A DNA stretch of 64,000 nucleotides, from NCBI RefSeq assembly GCF_009498275.1, contig NZ_CP045643.1, positions 186,001-250,000 on the forward strand, in the 5' to 3' direction. Below are positions 34,155 through 43,403 of this stretch, one piece after another (the stretch's first letter is position 1; each line of letters starts with the position of its first letter). Source of the DNA: Streptomyces fagopyri (GTDB taxonomy: Bacteria; Actinomycetota; Actinomycetes; Streptomycetales; Streptomycetaceae). The notes under the pieces were generated by a model. The model was not told the DNA's origin, searched no databases, and was given only the letters and a program-made list of their open reading frames with translations. The position numbers were made by a program, and so were the translations under genes.

Positions 34155-34183
34155 TTGACATCGACCACGTCGAATGTTTAAGT
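34155..34183 (+). promoter_or_regulatory. Promoter of the two-hydrolase operon
   Basis: TTGACA at 34155-34160 is a consensus -35 box. TTAAGT at 34178-34183 is a weak -10 at 17-bp spacing. Transcription would begin at or within the downstream operator copy (34193-34205). Confidence 0.55.
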
Positions 34184-34192
34184 CGGGAGAAG

Positions 34193-34205
34193 GATCGTTC
34201 TTTCT
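34193..34205. promoter_or_regulatory. Operator copy 2 (GATCGTTCTTTCT), hydrolase side
   Basis: This exact direct repeat of 34105-34117 overlaps the expected transcription start of the hydrolase operon. A bound repressor here would block initiation. Confidence 0.65.
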
Positions 34206-34229
34206 ACCTCCTGAAAGGTGCACACGCCC

Positions 34230-35090
34230 GTGCATACCTCACCCAAGCGTCGCGGCTCCCTGGTCCTCACGCTCGCCGCGGCGACGACCGTGGCCCTCGC
34301 CGCTGCCGGCAGCGCCGACGCGGTCCCCGCCCACGCTGCCGTTCACCACGCCACCACCAAGCCCACCATCGTCCTGGTCCACGGGGCCTGGGCGGATGCT
34401 TCGAGCTTCGCTCCGGTGGCGCACAAGCTCCAGCGCGACGGATACACCGTCCTCGACGCGCCGAACCCGCTGCGTGGCCTCGCCGCCGACTCCGCGTCCG
34501 TCGCCGCGTTCGTCAACCAGGCCACGACCGGCTCTGTCGTACTCGTCGGCCACTCCTATGGCGGCGCGGTCATCACCAATGCCGCAGCCGGCATCTCGCG
34601 GGTCAGAGCCCTGTCGTACATCGACGCGTACGCCCCGGCGCAAGGTGAGTCCGTGGCCCAGCTGACCGGTGCCAAGCCCGGATCCCTGCTCGCGGTCGCC
34701 GACCCGAGCACCGTCTTCGACGCCGTTCAGGACCCATCCCAGCCGCAGGGCGACCCGGACCTGTATGTCAAGCGCGACCTGTTCCCGAAGGCGTTCGCCG
34801 GCAGCCTGCCCGCCCGTGTCGGCGCCGAACTTGCCGCCGCGCAGACCCCGATCGCGGCCGGCGCCCTGAACGAGCAGTCAGGACCGGCGGCCTGGAAGAC
34901 CGTGCCGAGCTGGTTCCTCGTCGGAACGAAGGACGAGGTCCTCCCGCCCGCCGAGCAGCGGGCCATGGCAGCGCGGGCACATGGCACGGTCGTGACGGCC
35001 GACGCGGACCACCTGTCGATGCTCGAGGTTCCGTCCGCCGTCACGAAGCTGATCGAAGAGGCCGGCACCTCCACGGGCGGTGCACGATGA
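34230..35090 (+). CDS. Secreted alpha/beta hydrolase
   Basis: The protein of about 286 residues starts with a basic region (HTSPKRRG) and a hydrophobic signal segment (LVLTLAAATTVALAAAGSAD), so it is probably exported. The hydrolase core has PTIVLVHGAWADASSF (oxyanion HG), VVLVGHSYGGAVI with the nucleophile Ser, FLVGTKDEVLPP and DADHLSMLE (catalytic His). It resembles small esterase/haloperoxidase-like hydrolases. GTG 34230 is preferred to GTG 34218. The stop overlaps the next ATG (ATGA). Confidence 0.86.
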   Translation: MHTSPKRRGSLVLTLAAATTVALAAAGSADAVPAHAAVHHATTKPTIVLVHGAWADASSFAPVAHKLQRDGYTVLDAPNPLRGLAADSASVAAFVNQATTGSVVLVGHSYGGAVITNAAAGISRVRALSYIDAYAPAQGESVAQLTGAKPGSLLAVADPSTVFDAVQDPSQPQGDPDLYVKRDLFPKAFAGSLPARVGAELAAAQTPIAAGALNEQSGPAAWKTVPSWFLVGTKDEVLPPAEQRAMAARAHGTVVTADADHLSMLEVPSAVTKLIEEAGTSTGGAR

Positions 35091-35887
35091 GTTCCCCTGT
35101 CGTGTTCGTCCACGGACTCTGGGTCCACGCGTCGGCGTGGCACCCGTGGGTCGATCTGTTCACGAACGCCGGCTACGAGGCACGCTCGGCCGACTGGCCC
35201 GGTGACGGCGACACGGTCGAAGCAGCCCGGCGCAACCCCCAGCGAGTGGCGGGCTACGGGGTCCAGGACATCACCGACCACATCGCCCGCCAGATCGGTG
35301 GGCTCGGTGAGCGCCCCGTGGTGATCGGCCATTCGTTCGGCGGTCTGATCGCCCAGAAACTTCTGGCCTCGGGCATCGCCTCAGCGGCCGTCGCCATCGA
35401 CCCGGCGCCGATCAAGGGGGTGAAGGCCCTGCCGATCCCCCAGATCCGCTCGGCGCTGCCGGTGCTGCGCAGTAAGGCCAACCGCAATGAGGCCGTGATG
35501 CCGACCCGCCGTCAGTTCCGCTACGGGTTCGGCAACGCGGTCAGCCGCGAGGAGTCCGACGAGTTGTACCGGCGCTGGGTGATCCCCGGACCGGGACGGC
35601 CGATATTCGACCTGACGGCGGCCAAGAAGGACCCGCAGTCCCCCATCGAGGTAGACCTGAGCGACCACGCGCGCGGGCCTCTGCTGATCCTCGGCGGGGA
35701 GCGCGATCACACCATCCCCGAAGTGGTCGCACGCCAGGCGGCCGAGCTCTACCGGCCCGGAACCAACACCGAATACCGGCGGATCCCGGGGCGTGGGCAC
35801 TCGCTGGTCTTCGACAGCGGGTGGCGTGAAGTCGCCGAAGTCGTGCTCGACTGGGTGCGACGGCACGACACTTCCCCGGCACGCTGA
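35087..35887 (+). CDS. Cytoplasmic alpha/beta hydrolase
   Basis: The 266-residue protein begins MSSPVVFVHGLWVHASAWHP without a signal peptide. It has VVIGHSFGGLIAQKLL (nucleophile), LLILGGERDHTIPEVVARQA (acid) and IPGRGHSLVFDSGW (His). It is translated from an ATGA overlap with the exported hydrolase. The pairing of one exported and one cytoplasmic hydrolase under one TetR switch suggests stepwise handling of an external ester or lactone, which is inference. Confidence 0.88.
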   Translation: MSSPVVFVHGLWVHASAWHPWVDLFTNAGYEARSADWPGDGDTVEAARRNPQRVAGYGVQDITDHIARQIGGLGERPVVIGHSFGGLIAQKLLASGIASAAVAIDPAPIKGVKALPIPQIRSALPVLRSKANRNEAVMPTRRQFRYGFGNAVSREESDELYRRWVIPGPGRPIFDLTAAKKDPQSPIEVDLSDHARGPLLILGGERDHTIPEVVARQAAELYRPGTNTEYRRIPGRGHSLVFDSGWREVAEVVLDWVRRHDTSPAR

Positions 35888-35929
35888 CACAGGCTCCTGG
35901 ACAAGCGCGGTGACTGTACGAGACATCTG

Positions 35930-35967
35930 GTCGCGGGTACCGACGGCGAGTTGCCGGTACCCGCGAC
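35930..35967. terminator. Perfect 13-bp hairpin after the hydrolase operon
   Basis: GTCGCGGGTACCG (35930-35942) pairs with CGGTACCCGCGAC (35955-35967) over a 12-nt loop, 43 bp past the hydrolase stop. Confidence 0.75.
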
Positions 35968-36155
35968 ACGTCGCCGTGCCGAGACCCACCGGACGACGCC
36001 TAACACTCTCGTGGCCGGTGGACGTACGGTCGCCTCTCACCGCGTACGGCGCGGGCGCACGACGAACTCGCCGACAGCAACGACAAGGTCGGCGTCATCG
36101 ACCACCGAATGACCGCCCGAGCCAACGCGCTCTGCCGCTGACCATCGCGGGCCTG

Positions 36156-37361
36156 ATGGATGTATGTGCCCCCCGCCGATACGGTTGGGGCGTGGACCGC
36201 AGCCGTGGAGAGCCGGACGACGCGTTCGCCGGGGACGCTCCGAGCGCGGTGTCGTCCCGGGCGGTCCGTGCGCTGTGGTGGGGGTCCGGCGGTGTGGTGC
36301 TCGCCGTCCTCGGCACCGCGGTACTCGTCGCCGGCGCGGAGCGCGGCCCTCGGCTGCCCGTGGCCGTGACCCTCGTCCTTGTGCAGGTCTGCGCCCTGAG
36401 GTGGCAGGTACGCGCCCCGGTCCTCGTCCTGGCGGCGAACGCGGCGGCGGGGCTCGTGGTGTGGGCGCTGCTGCCCGCGGTGTCCCTGACAGGGGCACTG
36501 CTCGCCGCGCAGGTCGGGTTGTGTGTGCTGTCGGCCACCGGATCGCGACGTGCCTCGCTGTGGGCGCTCGCGGCCATGTGTCTGCCGGCGCCGTTGGCGT
36601 TCGGGGCGGGTGGTGGCCCCGGGCTGACGGTCTATCTGCTGGCGGTGGTACTGGCGTGGACCGGGGGTCAGTGGCGTCGGGCGCTGCAGGCGCGCGCGAG
36701 GGCGGAGGCGCGCCGGGCTGTCGTGGAGGAGCGTGCGCGGATCGCGCGCGAGGTGCACGACGTCGTCGCGCACACCTTGTCGGTGATGGTCATTCAGGCC
36801 GGCGCGGCCGACGATGTGTTCACCGAACGGCCCGACCAGGCACGTCAGGCACTTCGGGCCATCGAGACGGGGGCCCGCGAGGCGCTGGACGAACTACGGC
36901 TGCTGCTACGTGCGTTCCGGCCCGACATGGAGGCTGACGGACCCGAGGGGCAGCGCGGGCCGGGTCCCTCGCTCGCTCGCCTGGACGAACTGGCCGATAC
37001 GCTGCGCGCGACCGGCATGGCCGTGCGCGTGCACCGTGAGGGCGAGACCGTCGGTCTGCCGGCCGCGGTCGATCTGGCGGCGTACCGGATCGTCCAGGAG
37101 GCCCTCACCAACACGCTGCGCCACGCGACCGGCGCCGACGAGGTGAGCGTGCGGGTGACCGCTGACGGAGCGTCCGTGAAGGTCACGGTGATCGACAACG
37201 GGCGTACCGTGCAGGTCGGTTCGCGCGGCATGGGCGCGGGGCGCGGCCTTGTGGGGATGAAGGAACGCGCCCGGCTCGTGGGAGGCAGCCTGCACGCCGG
37301 TGCGCTCCCCGGAGGCGGGTTCGAGGTGGCGGCGCGACTGCCGGTGGAGCGCGCGTCATGA
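36156..37361 (+). CDS. Sensor histidine kinase (NarL/DesK type)
   Basis: The protein of about 401 residues has four to five membrane helices between 40 and 170, then a HisKA_3 dimerisation segment (ARIAREVHDVVAHTLSVMVI) with the phosphorylatable His201. The ATPase domain follows (DLAAYRIVQEALTNTLRHAT, N-box; GRGLVGMKERARLVGGSLHA, G-box). It senses a membrane or extracellular signal. The start is ATG 36156 or GTG 36192. It overlaps the response regulator by ATGA. Confidence 0.92.
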   Translation: MDVCAPRRYGWGVDRSRGEPDDAFAGDAPSAVSSRAVRALWWGSGGVVLAVLGTAVLVAGAERGPRLPVAVTLVLVQVCALRWQVRAPVLVLAANAAAGLVVWALLPAVSLTGALLAAQVGLCVLSATGSRRASLWALAAMCLPAPLAFGAGGGPGLTVYLLAVVLAWTGGQWRRALQARARAEARRAVVEERARIAREVHDVVAHTLSVMVIQAGAADDVFTERPDQARQALRAIETGAREALDELRLLLRAFRPDMEADGPEGQRGPGPSLARLDELADTLRATGMAVRVHREGETVGLPAAVDLAAYRIVQEALTNTLRHATGADEVSVRVTADGASVKVTVIDNGRTVQVGSRGMGAGRGLVGMKERARLVGGSLHAGALPGGGFEVAARLPVERAS

Positions 37362-38017
37362 CGCTGCGCGTGGTGGTCGCCGACGACCAGGCCCTGGTCC
37401 GCACCGGATTCCGCATGATCATCGACGCCAGGGACGACCTGGAGGTGGTCGGTGAGGCCTGCGACGGTCAGGAAGCGGTGCGGCTCGCGCGCGAGCTGGC
37501 GCCCGACGTCGTGCTGATGGACGTACGCATGCCGGTCGTGGACGGCATCGAGGCGACCCGGCGGATCGCGGCGAGCGGCAGCGGAGCCCGGGTGCTCGTG
37601 CTCACCACCTGGGACGTCGATGCCCACGTGGTCGCAGCCCTGCGGGCCGGGGCGAGCGGCTTCCTGCTCAAGGACATGCGCCCCGGTGAACTCGTCGACG
37701 CGATCCGCGTCACCGCCCGGGGCGACGCGCTGCTGGCGCCGGCCGTGCTGAGCCGCGTTCTCGACCGGTTCCTGCGTACCACGCCCGACCTCGCGCCGCC
37801 GCCTTCCCTCGCGGACGTCTCCGTCCGTGAGCGGGAGGTGCTCACCCTGATCGGGCAGGCGCTGTCGAACGCGGAGATCGCCGACCGGCTGTGTCTCTCG
37901 GAGGCCACCGTGAAGAACCATGTCACCGCGGTGCTGCGCAAGCTCGGCCTGCGCGACCGCGTCCAGGCCGTCGTCGCCGCCTATGACCACGGCCTCGTGC
38001 GACCCCACAGCCCCTGA
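37358..38017 (+). CDS. NarL-type response regulator
   Basis: The 219-residue protein has a receiver domain (VVVADDQALVRTGFRMII, acceptor Asp55 in VLMDVRMPVVDG, Thr in VLTTWD, Lys in FLLKDM) and a LuxR HTH (VSVREREVLTLIGQALSNAE, IADRLCLSEATVKNHVTAVL). It is the cognate partner of the overlapping kinase. A compact hairpin follows at 38022, closing the two-gene operon. Its targets are not visible, though the GPP34 and esterase genes follow directly. Confidence 0.94.
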   Translation: MTLRVVVADDQALVRTGFRMIIDARDDLEVVGEACDGQEAVRLARELAPDVVLMDVRMPVVDGIEATRRIAASGSGARVLVLTTWDVDAHVVAALRAGASGFLLKDMRPGELVDAIRVTARGDALLAPAVLSRVLDRFLRTTPDLAPPPSLADVSVREREVLTLIGQALSNAEIADRLCLSEATVKNHVTAVLRKLGLRDRVQAVVAAYDHGLVRPHSP

Positions 38018-38021
38018 AAGC

Positions 38022-38043
38022 GCCTCCTCCTCCAGGAGGAGGC
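38022..38043. terminator. 10-bp hairpin terminator
   Basis: GCCTCCTCCT and AGGAGGAGGC are separated by two bases, immediately after the response regulator stop. Confidence 0.75.
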
Positions 38044-38129
38044 CGGGCCACGATCCCTCCCGGGTTCCCAGTGACAGCCCATCCCCTGGGCCGATCCGTG
38101 GCTGGGGCGCCCGACCATAGCGTCGAGAT

Positions 38130-38765
38130 GTGACCGACGACCTGCCCAGCCTCGTATATCTGCTCGCCTACGACGACTCGACCCAAGGCCCTTACGACCG
38201 TGCCCGGACCGAACTCCTGGTCCGTGCCGCCACCCTGATCGACCTCGCGTCGCGTGGCCGGCTGAAGGAGGACGGCGGCACCGTCACCGTGACCAGCACG
38301 GAACCGACCGGCGACCCCGTCCTGGACGCCGTTCTGTGCGACGCCGCCGGGCGCGGCTGGAAGCAGCTCGTGCGCCGCCGTCGTCGGCGGACCCTGACCG
38401 AGGTGGAGGACCGGCTCGCGGGCGCGGGAGTCCTCACCGTGAAGGAGCCCCGTACGCGCTTCGGCTCAAGGCGAGTGACCGTGACCGACCACGCCGTGCC
38501 TGACGCCCTCCGCGCCCGCGTGTCCACGGCACTGCACGGAGAGGGTGCTGTGCGGGAGATCCCCGCCGCCGACGCCGCGCTGCTCGCGCTGGCCGCGGCG
38601 GGCGGTGTCCGCTCGGTCGTCTCCCGGCAGGACCAGAAGACGTTCCGGACCCGTATCGACGCCTGCACAGAGCGCCTCGGCGCCCTCGCGCCCGGACTGG
38701 AGAAAGCTGTACGTGCCCTGCCGACGACCATGATCGCCGCTCAGGGCGGCATGGGCGGCAGCTGA
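38130..38765 (+). CDS. GPP34 (GOLPH3-like) phosphoprotein-family protein
   Basis: The 211-residue protein shows the GPP34 pattern: ELLVRAATLIDLASRGRLKE, PVLDAVLCDAAGRG, DRLAGAGVLTVKEPRTRFGS and ADAALLALAAAGGVRSVVSR. In eukaryotes the fold binds PI4P on Golgi membranes. The bacterial role is unclear but membrane-lipid association is plausible. It starts at GTG 38130 with almost no leader (CATAGCGT just upstream may be the -10). The carboxylesterase gene begins 14 bp after its stop. Confidence 0.88.
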   Translation: MTDDLPSLVYLLAYDDSTQGPYDRARTELLVRAATLIDLASRGRLKEDGGTVTVTSTEPTGDPVLDAVLCDAAGRGWKQLVRRRRRRTLTEVEDRLAGAGVLTVKEPRTRFGSRRVTVTDHAVPDALRARVSTALHGEGAVREIPAADAALLALAAAGGVRSVVSRQDQKTFRTRIDACTERLGALAPGLEKAVRALPTTMIAAQGGMGGS

Positions 38766-38779
38766 CCGACGGGAAGACG

Positions 38780-40345
38780 ATGAGTAGACACCGCCTTCTG
38801 ATCACCTTGTGCTGCGCCCTGCTCGCGGTGCTCGCGACGGCCTGGACCGCGGCACCACCCGGGGAACCCGTCCGCAAGGATGCCACCACGACCGTACGCA
38901 CCCACGACGGTCCGGTGCGGGGCGCCGTCCACGACGGCTACCGCACCTTCGAGGGCATCCCGTACGCGTCACCGCCCGTCGGCAGGCTGCGCTGGGAGCC
39001 GCCCCACCGTGCGGCACCCTGGTCCGGGGTGCGGGACGCCACCCGGCCCGCGAGCGCCTGCCCGCAGCCGGCCGGCGAGGTGCCGGGCGGCAGCACCGAC
39101 GAGGACTGCCTCCATCTGAACGTCACCATGCCTGACGGACCAGGACGGGCACGCGCGCGACCGGTGATCGTATGGCTGCACGGCGGTGGTTTCACCACCG
39201 GAGCGGGAAGCTCGTACGACGCTCATCGCATGGCCACCCGTGGCGACGTCGTGGTCGTCACCGTCGACTACCGTCTCGGAGTCCTCGGTTTCCTCGCGCA
39301 CGGCGGGCTGCCCGGCTCCGGCACCTTCGGCCTGGCCGATCAGCAGGCGGCACTGCGCTGGGTGCGCGCCGAGATCGGCGCCTTCGGCGGTGATCCGCAT
39401 GACGTGACACTGGCCGGAGAGTCGGCGGGCGGCTACAGCGTCTGCGCTCAGCTCGCCTCACCCGCCGCCACCGGGCTCTTCGAGCGGGCGATCATCGAGA
39501 GCGGTCCCTGCACAGGCCGACCCGACAGGCCGTTCGCGCCGTCCTCCGTCGCTCTGTCGGCGGCTCGCACCGCGGGCGCGGACCTCGCGGCAGAGGTCGG
39601 CTGCGGCTCCGCCCCCGATGTTCCCGCCTGCCTGCGGCGCGTACCTGTCTCCCGCCTGCTCACGGCCCAGGACGCCGATCAACAACCCGCTCACGACACC
39701 CCGTTGCTGCCCGGCGACCCGGCGGCGGTCCTCGCGGCGGGGCACTTCCACCGGGTTCCCCTGCTCATCGGCAACAACCACGACGAGGGCAACGGCTGGG
39801 CCGCCGGAATCATCCAGGCCGGCAACCCCGTCACCCCCGGCACCTGGCCCGAGGTCGTGGCCGCCTTCTTCCCTCTCCCGGGGCAGGCGAGGGCGATCGT
39901 TCATGAGTACCCGGTGCACCGCACCGACGGCGGGCCGGTGTTCGGAGCGGTCATCGGCGACGCGAACTTCGCGTGCCCGACGACGTTCACCGCCAGTCTG
40001 CTCGCTCCCGATGTTCCGGTCTGGCGTTACGAGTTCGCCGACGAGAACGCTCCGCCGCTCACCTCGGGCACGCCACCGTTCCCACTCGGCGCACCCCACG
40101 CGAGCGAACTGCCCTACCTGTTCGACCTCGGCGGCCGGCCCCGCAACCTGACTGCGGCCCAGCATCGGTTGGCCGACACCATGATCGATTATTGGGCTCG
40201 CTTCGCCCGCACGACAGACCCGAACGGCCCGTCCCTGCCGCATTGGTCCGGCGGGACGGTTCTGTCCCTGGCGCCGGACCACATCGTTCCCACCCACACG
40301 ACGAAGTCCCGTCACCACTGCACGTTCTGGGAAACCCTCGGGTGA
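38780..40345 (+). CDS. Secreted type-B carboxylesterase
   Basis: The 521-residue protein has a signal peptide (LLITLCCALLAVLATAWTAA), the oxyanion motif HGGGF at 134-138, nucleophile Ser215 in LAGESAGGYS, and late segments (NNHDEGNGW, LGAPHASELPYLF) holding the likely acid and His. Length and layout match bacterial carboxylesterases/para-nitrobenzyl esterases. It lies 14 bp downstream of the GPP34 gene and is probably co-transcribed. Confidence 0.92.
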   Translation: MSRHRLLITLCCALLAVLATAWTAAPPGEPVRKDATTTVRTHDGPVRGAVHDGYRTFEGIPYASPPVGRLRWEPPHRAAPWSGVRDATRPASACPQPAGEVPGGSTDEDCLHLNVTMPDGPGRARARPVIVWLHGGGFTTGAGSSYDAHRMATRGDVVVVTVDYRLGVLGFLAHGGLPGSGTFGLADQQAALRWVRAEIGAFGGDPHDVTLAGESAGGYSVCAQLASPAATGLFERAIIESGPCTGRPDRPFAPSSVALSAARTAGADLAAEVGCGSAPDVPACLRRVPVSRLLTAQDADQQPAHDTPLLPGDPAAVLAAGHFHRVPLLIGNNHDEGNGWAAGIIQAGNPVTPGTWPEVVAAFFPLPGQARAIVHEYPVHRTDGGPVFGAVIGDANFACPTTFTASLLAPDVPVWRYEFADENAPPLTSGTPPFPLGAPHASELPYLFDLGGRPRNLTAAQHRLADTMIDYWARFARTTDPNGPSLPHWSGGTVLSLAPDHIVPTHTTKSRHHCTFWETLG

Positions 40346-40800
40346 CCACGAGGACGACGGTCGTGAGGGGCGGTCCGCTCGGCCGTCGGACTACCCGGAT
40401 CCGCCCAGTTCGATACCGCCTCAGCAGCCACGTCGAGCGCGGCGACGACCGCCGGGTCGGCTCGGCATGCCACTGGCGCGGGCCTCCACCGCGACCGGTG
40501 ACGATCTCTCAGAAGGATGAGCACGAACCGGACCCGGGCCGCACCGAACGGAAGTTGCGCGATGACCCCTGGCTCTCCCGTATCCGTGGCCACACAGGGT
40601 CAGTTCGCATCGAACCGCCCGCGGGAGCTGAAATCGCTGCTCCCGGACCGCGGGCGCCATGGACCGATCTTCCGGCAAAGGCCTCGGCAGTGATCTCACC
40701 GACCGGCTTTCAGTCAAACGACGGGGAGCCGTGTGGTCTGACGAACGCACATCGCCGAACCCATGAGACACCCATCTGCACGGACCCTGAGGGGACAGTC
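40346..40800. other. Intergenic stretch, no supported gene
   Basis: These 455 bp carry no protein-like frame with a start site. The right end (AGGGGACAG) is the ribosome site for the membrane protein. Confidence 0.45.
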
Positions 40801-41466
40801 ATGAATGAAATCGTCGTCAGGCGACTGACGGGCCTTGCCGGCATCGCCACCGCGGTCGCCTTCATCGTCGAAGTACCCTTGTATTTCATATACTCTGGTC
40901 CGCCACCCGACTCGAACGTCCTCGCCAGGCTACTGATCGGCATCCTCGCGCTGGCGTTTTTGATCGTCTTCGCCACAGCCTTCCGTGAACTGGTCAAAGT
41001 GACGAACCCCGCCCATGAATGGATCGGCACGATGGCCTTCGCCGTCGGACTGGTCTACTCGACGATCACCCTCGTCTCCAGCGGGTTGGAAGCGGGCGCG
41101 GTCATCGCCTCCGACCATCCGATCGACCCGACCATCACGGTCAGCGGCACCTACGTCCTCTACGGGACGATAGGCCGCCTCATGCTCGCGCTCTTCCTCA
41201 CCGCCGTGGGTTTTGCCATCTCCCGCACGGACCTGCTGCCGCTTTGGACCGGCCGCTCCGCCTTCGTCCTGGCAGCGGTCAACCTGATCTTCGTGCCGTC
41301 CCTGTTCTTCGGTAACACCCCCGAACACTTCTACGCGGCGAACGGCTGGGGCACCACGGCTCTGATGGGCGCGATCTTCAGCTACTGGATGCTCGCCGTG
41401 GGCGTCTCCATCTACCGCAGCGCCACACGGCGTACGCCCGCCGGCTCACCAGCTTTGCGGCACTGA
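40801..41466 (+). CDS. DUF4386-like multipass membrane protein
   Basis: The 221-residue product has six to seven membrane helices (GIATAVAFIVEVPLYFIY, LLIGILALAFLIVFATAF, GTMAFAVGLVYSTITLVSS, GRLMLALFLTAVGFAI, SAFVLAAVNLIFVPSLF, ALMGAIFSYWMLAVGVSIY). Size and topology resemble DUF4386/DUF998-type proteins. AGGGGAC precedes ATG 40801. The function is unknown. Confidence 0.85.
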   Translation: MNEIVVRRLTGLAGIATAVAFIVEVPLYFIYSGPPPDSNVLARLLIGILALAFLIVFATAFRELVKVTNPAHEWIGTMAFAVGLVYSTITLVSSGLEAGAVIASDHPIDPTITVSGTYVLYGTIGRLMLALFLTAVGFAISRTDLLPLWTGRSAFVLAAVNLIFVPSLFFGNTPEHFYAANGWGTTALMGAIFSYWMLAVGVSIYRSATRRTPAGSPALRH

Positions 41467-41650
41467 CGCCGTCGGCGCGGACGACTGGCGTAGGTCACCT
41501 CGGGCCGGCCCTCGTGCCCGCACCCGCCCCCAGAGCCCTGAGTGAGGAACTCGCTTCAGGTAGCCCACGAGGCGTTCGAGGATCTCGTGAACGCAGCCCG
41601 TCGAACAAACCTGTGAGAACTGACCGTGGCCTTCTGCCATTCTGCGTGTC

Positions 41651-42055
41651 ATGGCCGCACGAATTCGAAGACTGCCCCGGCACCGCGCCTGGCCACTGAC
41701 CACCACCGACATCAACGCGTGTCTCGGCCCCTACATGAGCCGAGTGACGGACTTGCGGTTCCTCACGGGCTATGACAGTGGGCCCATCGTCCTGGGAGCT
41801 GAGTGGATGGCTCCGATCCCCCACAACTACGGCCGCAGCATGCATCCGGACATGGTCGGCTTCCGCATAGACGTCCACCCGGTCGATGCCACTGAACGTG
41901 CTGCCACCCGCGCTGTTCTACGGGCGCACGCGCTCCCGCGACTCCACGAATGGATCACGCAGGCGATCGCTGCCGACGAGACCTGGCAGATGACGCCTCA
42001 CCAGCACTGCTGGCGGCTCACCGACGGCCACCTCACGCACCACGACGAAGCGTGA
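41651..42055 (+). CDS. Hypothetical protein
   Basis: The 134-residue soluble protein (ARIRRLPRHRAWPLTTTDIN, GAEWMAPIPHNYGRSM, HEWITQAIAADETWQM and a His-rich end) has balanced composition and looks genuine. The family is unrecognised. It could be a toxin/immunity or mobile-element passenger given the transposon scrap that follows, but nothing in the sequence shows that. Confidence 0.6.
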   Translation: MAARIRRLPRHRAWPLTTTDINACLGPYMSRVTDLRFLTGYDSGPIVLGAEWMAPIPHNYGRSMHPDMVGFRIDVHPVDATERAATRAVLRAHALPRLHEWITQAIAADETWQMTPHQHCWRLTDGHLTHHDEA

Positions 42056-42337
42056 ACCGAGCCCGGACAACAACGCACACCCCGACATCAGCGAGGCCAC
42101 ACGCACGGGTTCACAACGAACCCAAGAGGCCGCCCGGGAACCATGACGCCCACCGCTCGGGTTCCCGCCGAGATACTTCAGCTGCCCTGAACTCACGGGA
42201 CTCCAGGGGTGCGACCCATATACGCGCCAAAAGCCCAACGCGATGATCTTGAAGCCTTGAGTGTCCGGCCCTCCACCCACTCGACCCCGTGTCATTGATG
42301 GTGATGTTGACCGTCGTCCTGGGGCCCGAGGTCGGTT

Positions 42338-42599
42338 GTGGCCTCGATCGAACGGACCGCGTATCCGCGGTTCACGCGGCTGGTCACCGCGCACGAGCTG
42401 CATCTCTTCTTCTCGCCGACGCGCGATGAGCTGACGTGGGCGGCCGATGCCGCGGATGGCGATGAGCATCTGCTGGCGTCGCTGCTGAAGTCGGGTCAGG
42501 GCATGGGGTGTTACCCGGCGTGGAGGACGTCGCGGAGATAGGGGGACTTCGCCCGTCGGTCGGTGGAGCTGCCGGAGGCCACGCTGCCGGTGAACCGAG
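42338..42599 (+). pseudogene. Tn3-family transposase N-terminal fragment (DUF4158)
   Basis: From GTG 42338 the frame reads ASIERTAYPRFTRLVTAHEL, HLFFSPTRDELTWAADAADG, DEHLLASLL, then GMGCYP. This is the N-terminus of Tn3 transposases. A frameshift near 42530 moves the rest (GDFARRSVELPEATLPVN) to another frame, and the gene ends where the MBL gene begins. No catalytic DDE part remains. Confidence 0.75.
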
Positions 42600-42614
42600 G
42601 TCGGCGGTTCAGGC

Positions 42615-43403
42615 TCAGGCGCGCTGCGTCCATTCCTGGTCCAGACGGTCGGCCAGGCCGGCGGCGGTGAAAGCTGCCTCCAGTTCGTCGCGGCCCTCGG
42701 TGAAGTGTGCCCAGCTGTCGTGGTGGACCGGGACGACGCGGCGGACGTCGAGAATCCGGGCGGCTTCGGCGGCCTGCGCGCTGTCCAGGACGATCAGGTT
42801 GCCGTCGAAGAGCATGGGGAAGCGCGGGGCGCCGGCGAAGAGGATGGCGGTGTCCACCGGGGTGAAGCGCTCGGCGATCTCCTTGACGGCGTCGAGGGAG
42901 GCGTTGTCGCCGCTGACGTAGACCGTCGGCAAGCCCTCTCCGGTCAGGACGAAGCCGACGACCTGGCCGGTGAGGGGCTCAACCTCCTCGCGCGGGCCGG
43001 GGCCGTGGATGGCGGGAACAGCGGTGACGGTGATGGTGCCGCCGCCCGGGCGCTCCAGTTCGACCGTCTCCCAATCGGCCAGGCCCTCGGCCCTTTCCCC
43101 GAGGCGCTCGCCGCCGCCGGGAGTGGTCAGAGTGAGGGGGACGTTGGTGAGTAGGGCCCGGCCGGAGATGTCGAGGTTGTCGGCGTGCTCGTCGTGGGAG
43201 AGCAGGACCACGTCGATGGGGCCGAGGTCTGCCGGGGTGGCGGTGGAGGGTGCGGTCTTGGTCAGGGTCGGACCGGACGAGGGGTAGTCGCCGGGGCCGT
43301 CGAAGGTCGGGTCGGTCAGGAATCGCAGGCCGCCATATTCGAACAAGGCGGTCGGGCCGCCGAACGTGCGGACCGGGAACTGATCAGCGTCGAGTTGGGA
43401 CAT
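42615..43403 (-). CDS. MBL-fold metallohydrolase, HxxHxDN variant
   Basis: The 262-residue protein has the MBL fold: LFEYGGLRFLTDPTFDGPGD, IDVVLLSHDEHADNLDISGR, TVTAVPAIHGPGP, VYVSGDNASLDAVKEIAER and VPVHHDSWAHFTEGRDEL. The usual HxHxDH motif reads H-D-E-H-A-D-N, so the metal site is altered. ATG 43403 follows AAGGG. It is divergent from a CGNR zinc-finger gene over 87 bp. Confidence 0.85.
   Translation of the reverse strand: MSQLDADQFPVRTFGGPTALFEYGGLRFLTDPTFDGPGDYPSSGPTLTKTAPSTATPADLGPIDVVLLSHDEHADNLDISGRALLTNVPLTLTTPGGGERLGERAEGLADWETVELERPGGGTITVTAVPAIHGPGPREEVEPLTGQVVGFVLTGEGLPTVYVSGDNASLDAVKEIAERFTPVDTAILFAGAPRFPMLFDGNLIVLDSAQAAEAARILDVRRVVPVHHDSWAHFTEGRDELEAAFTAAGLADRLDQEWTQRA

Noticed and set aside
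39973..41466. Long frame joining the esterase region to the membrane protein
   Set aside because: The first 270 codons are the wrong frame of the esterase and the intergenic DNA. The membrane protein has its own ATG 40801 with AGGGGAC.
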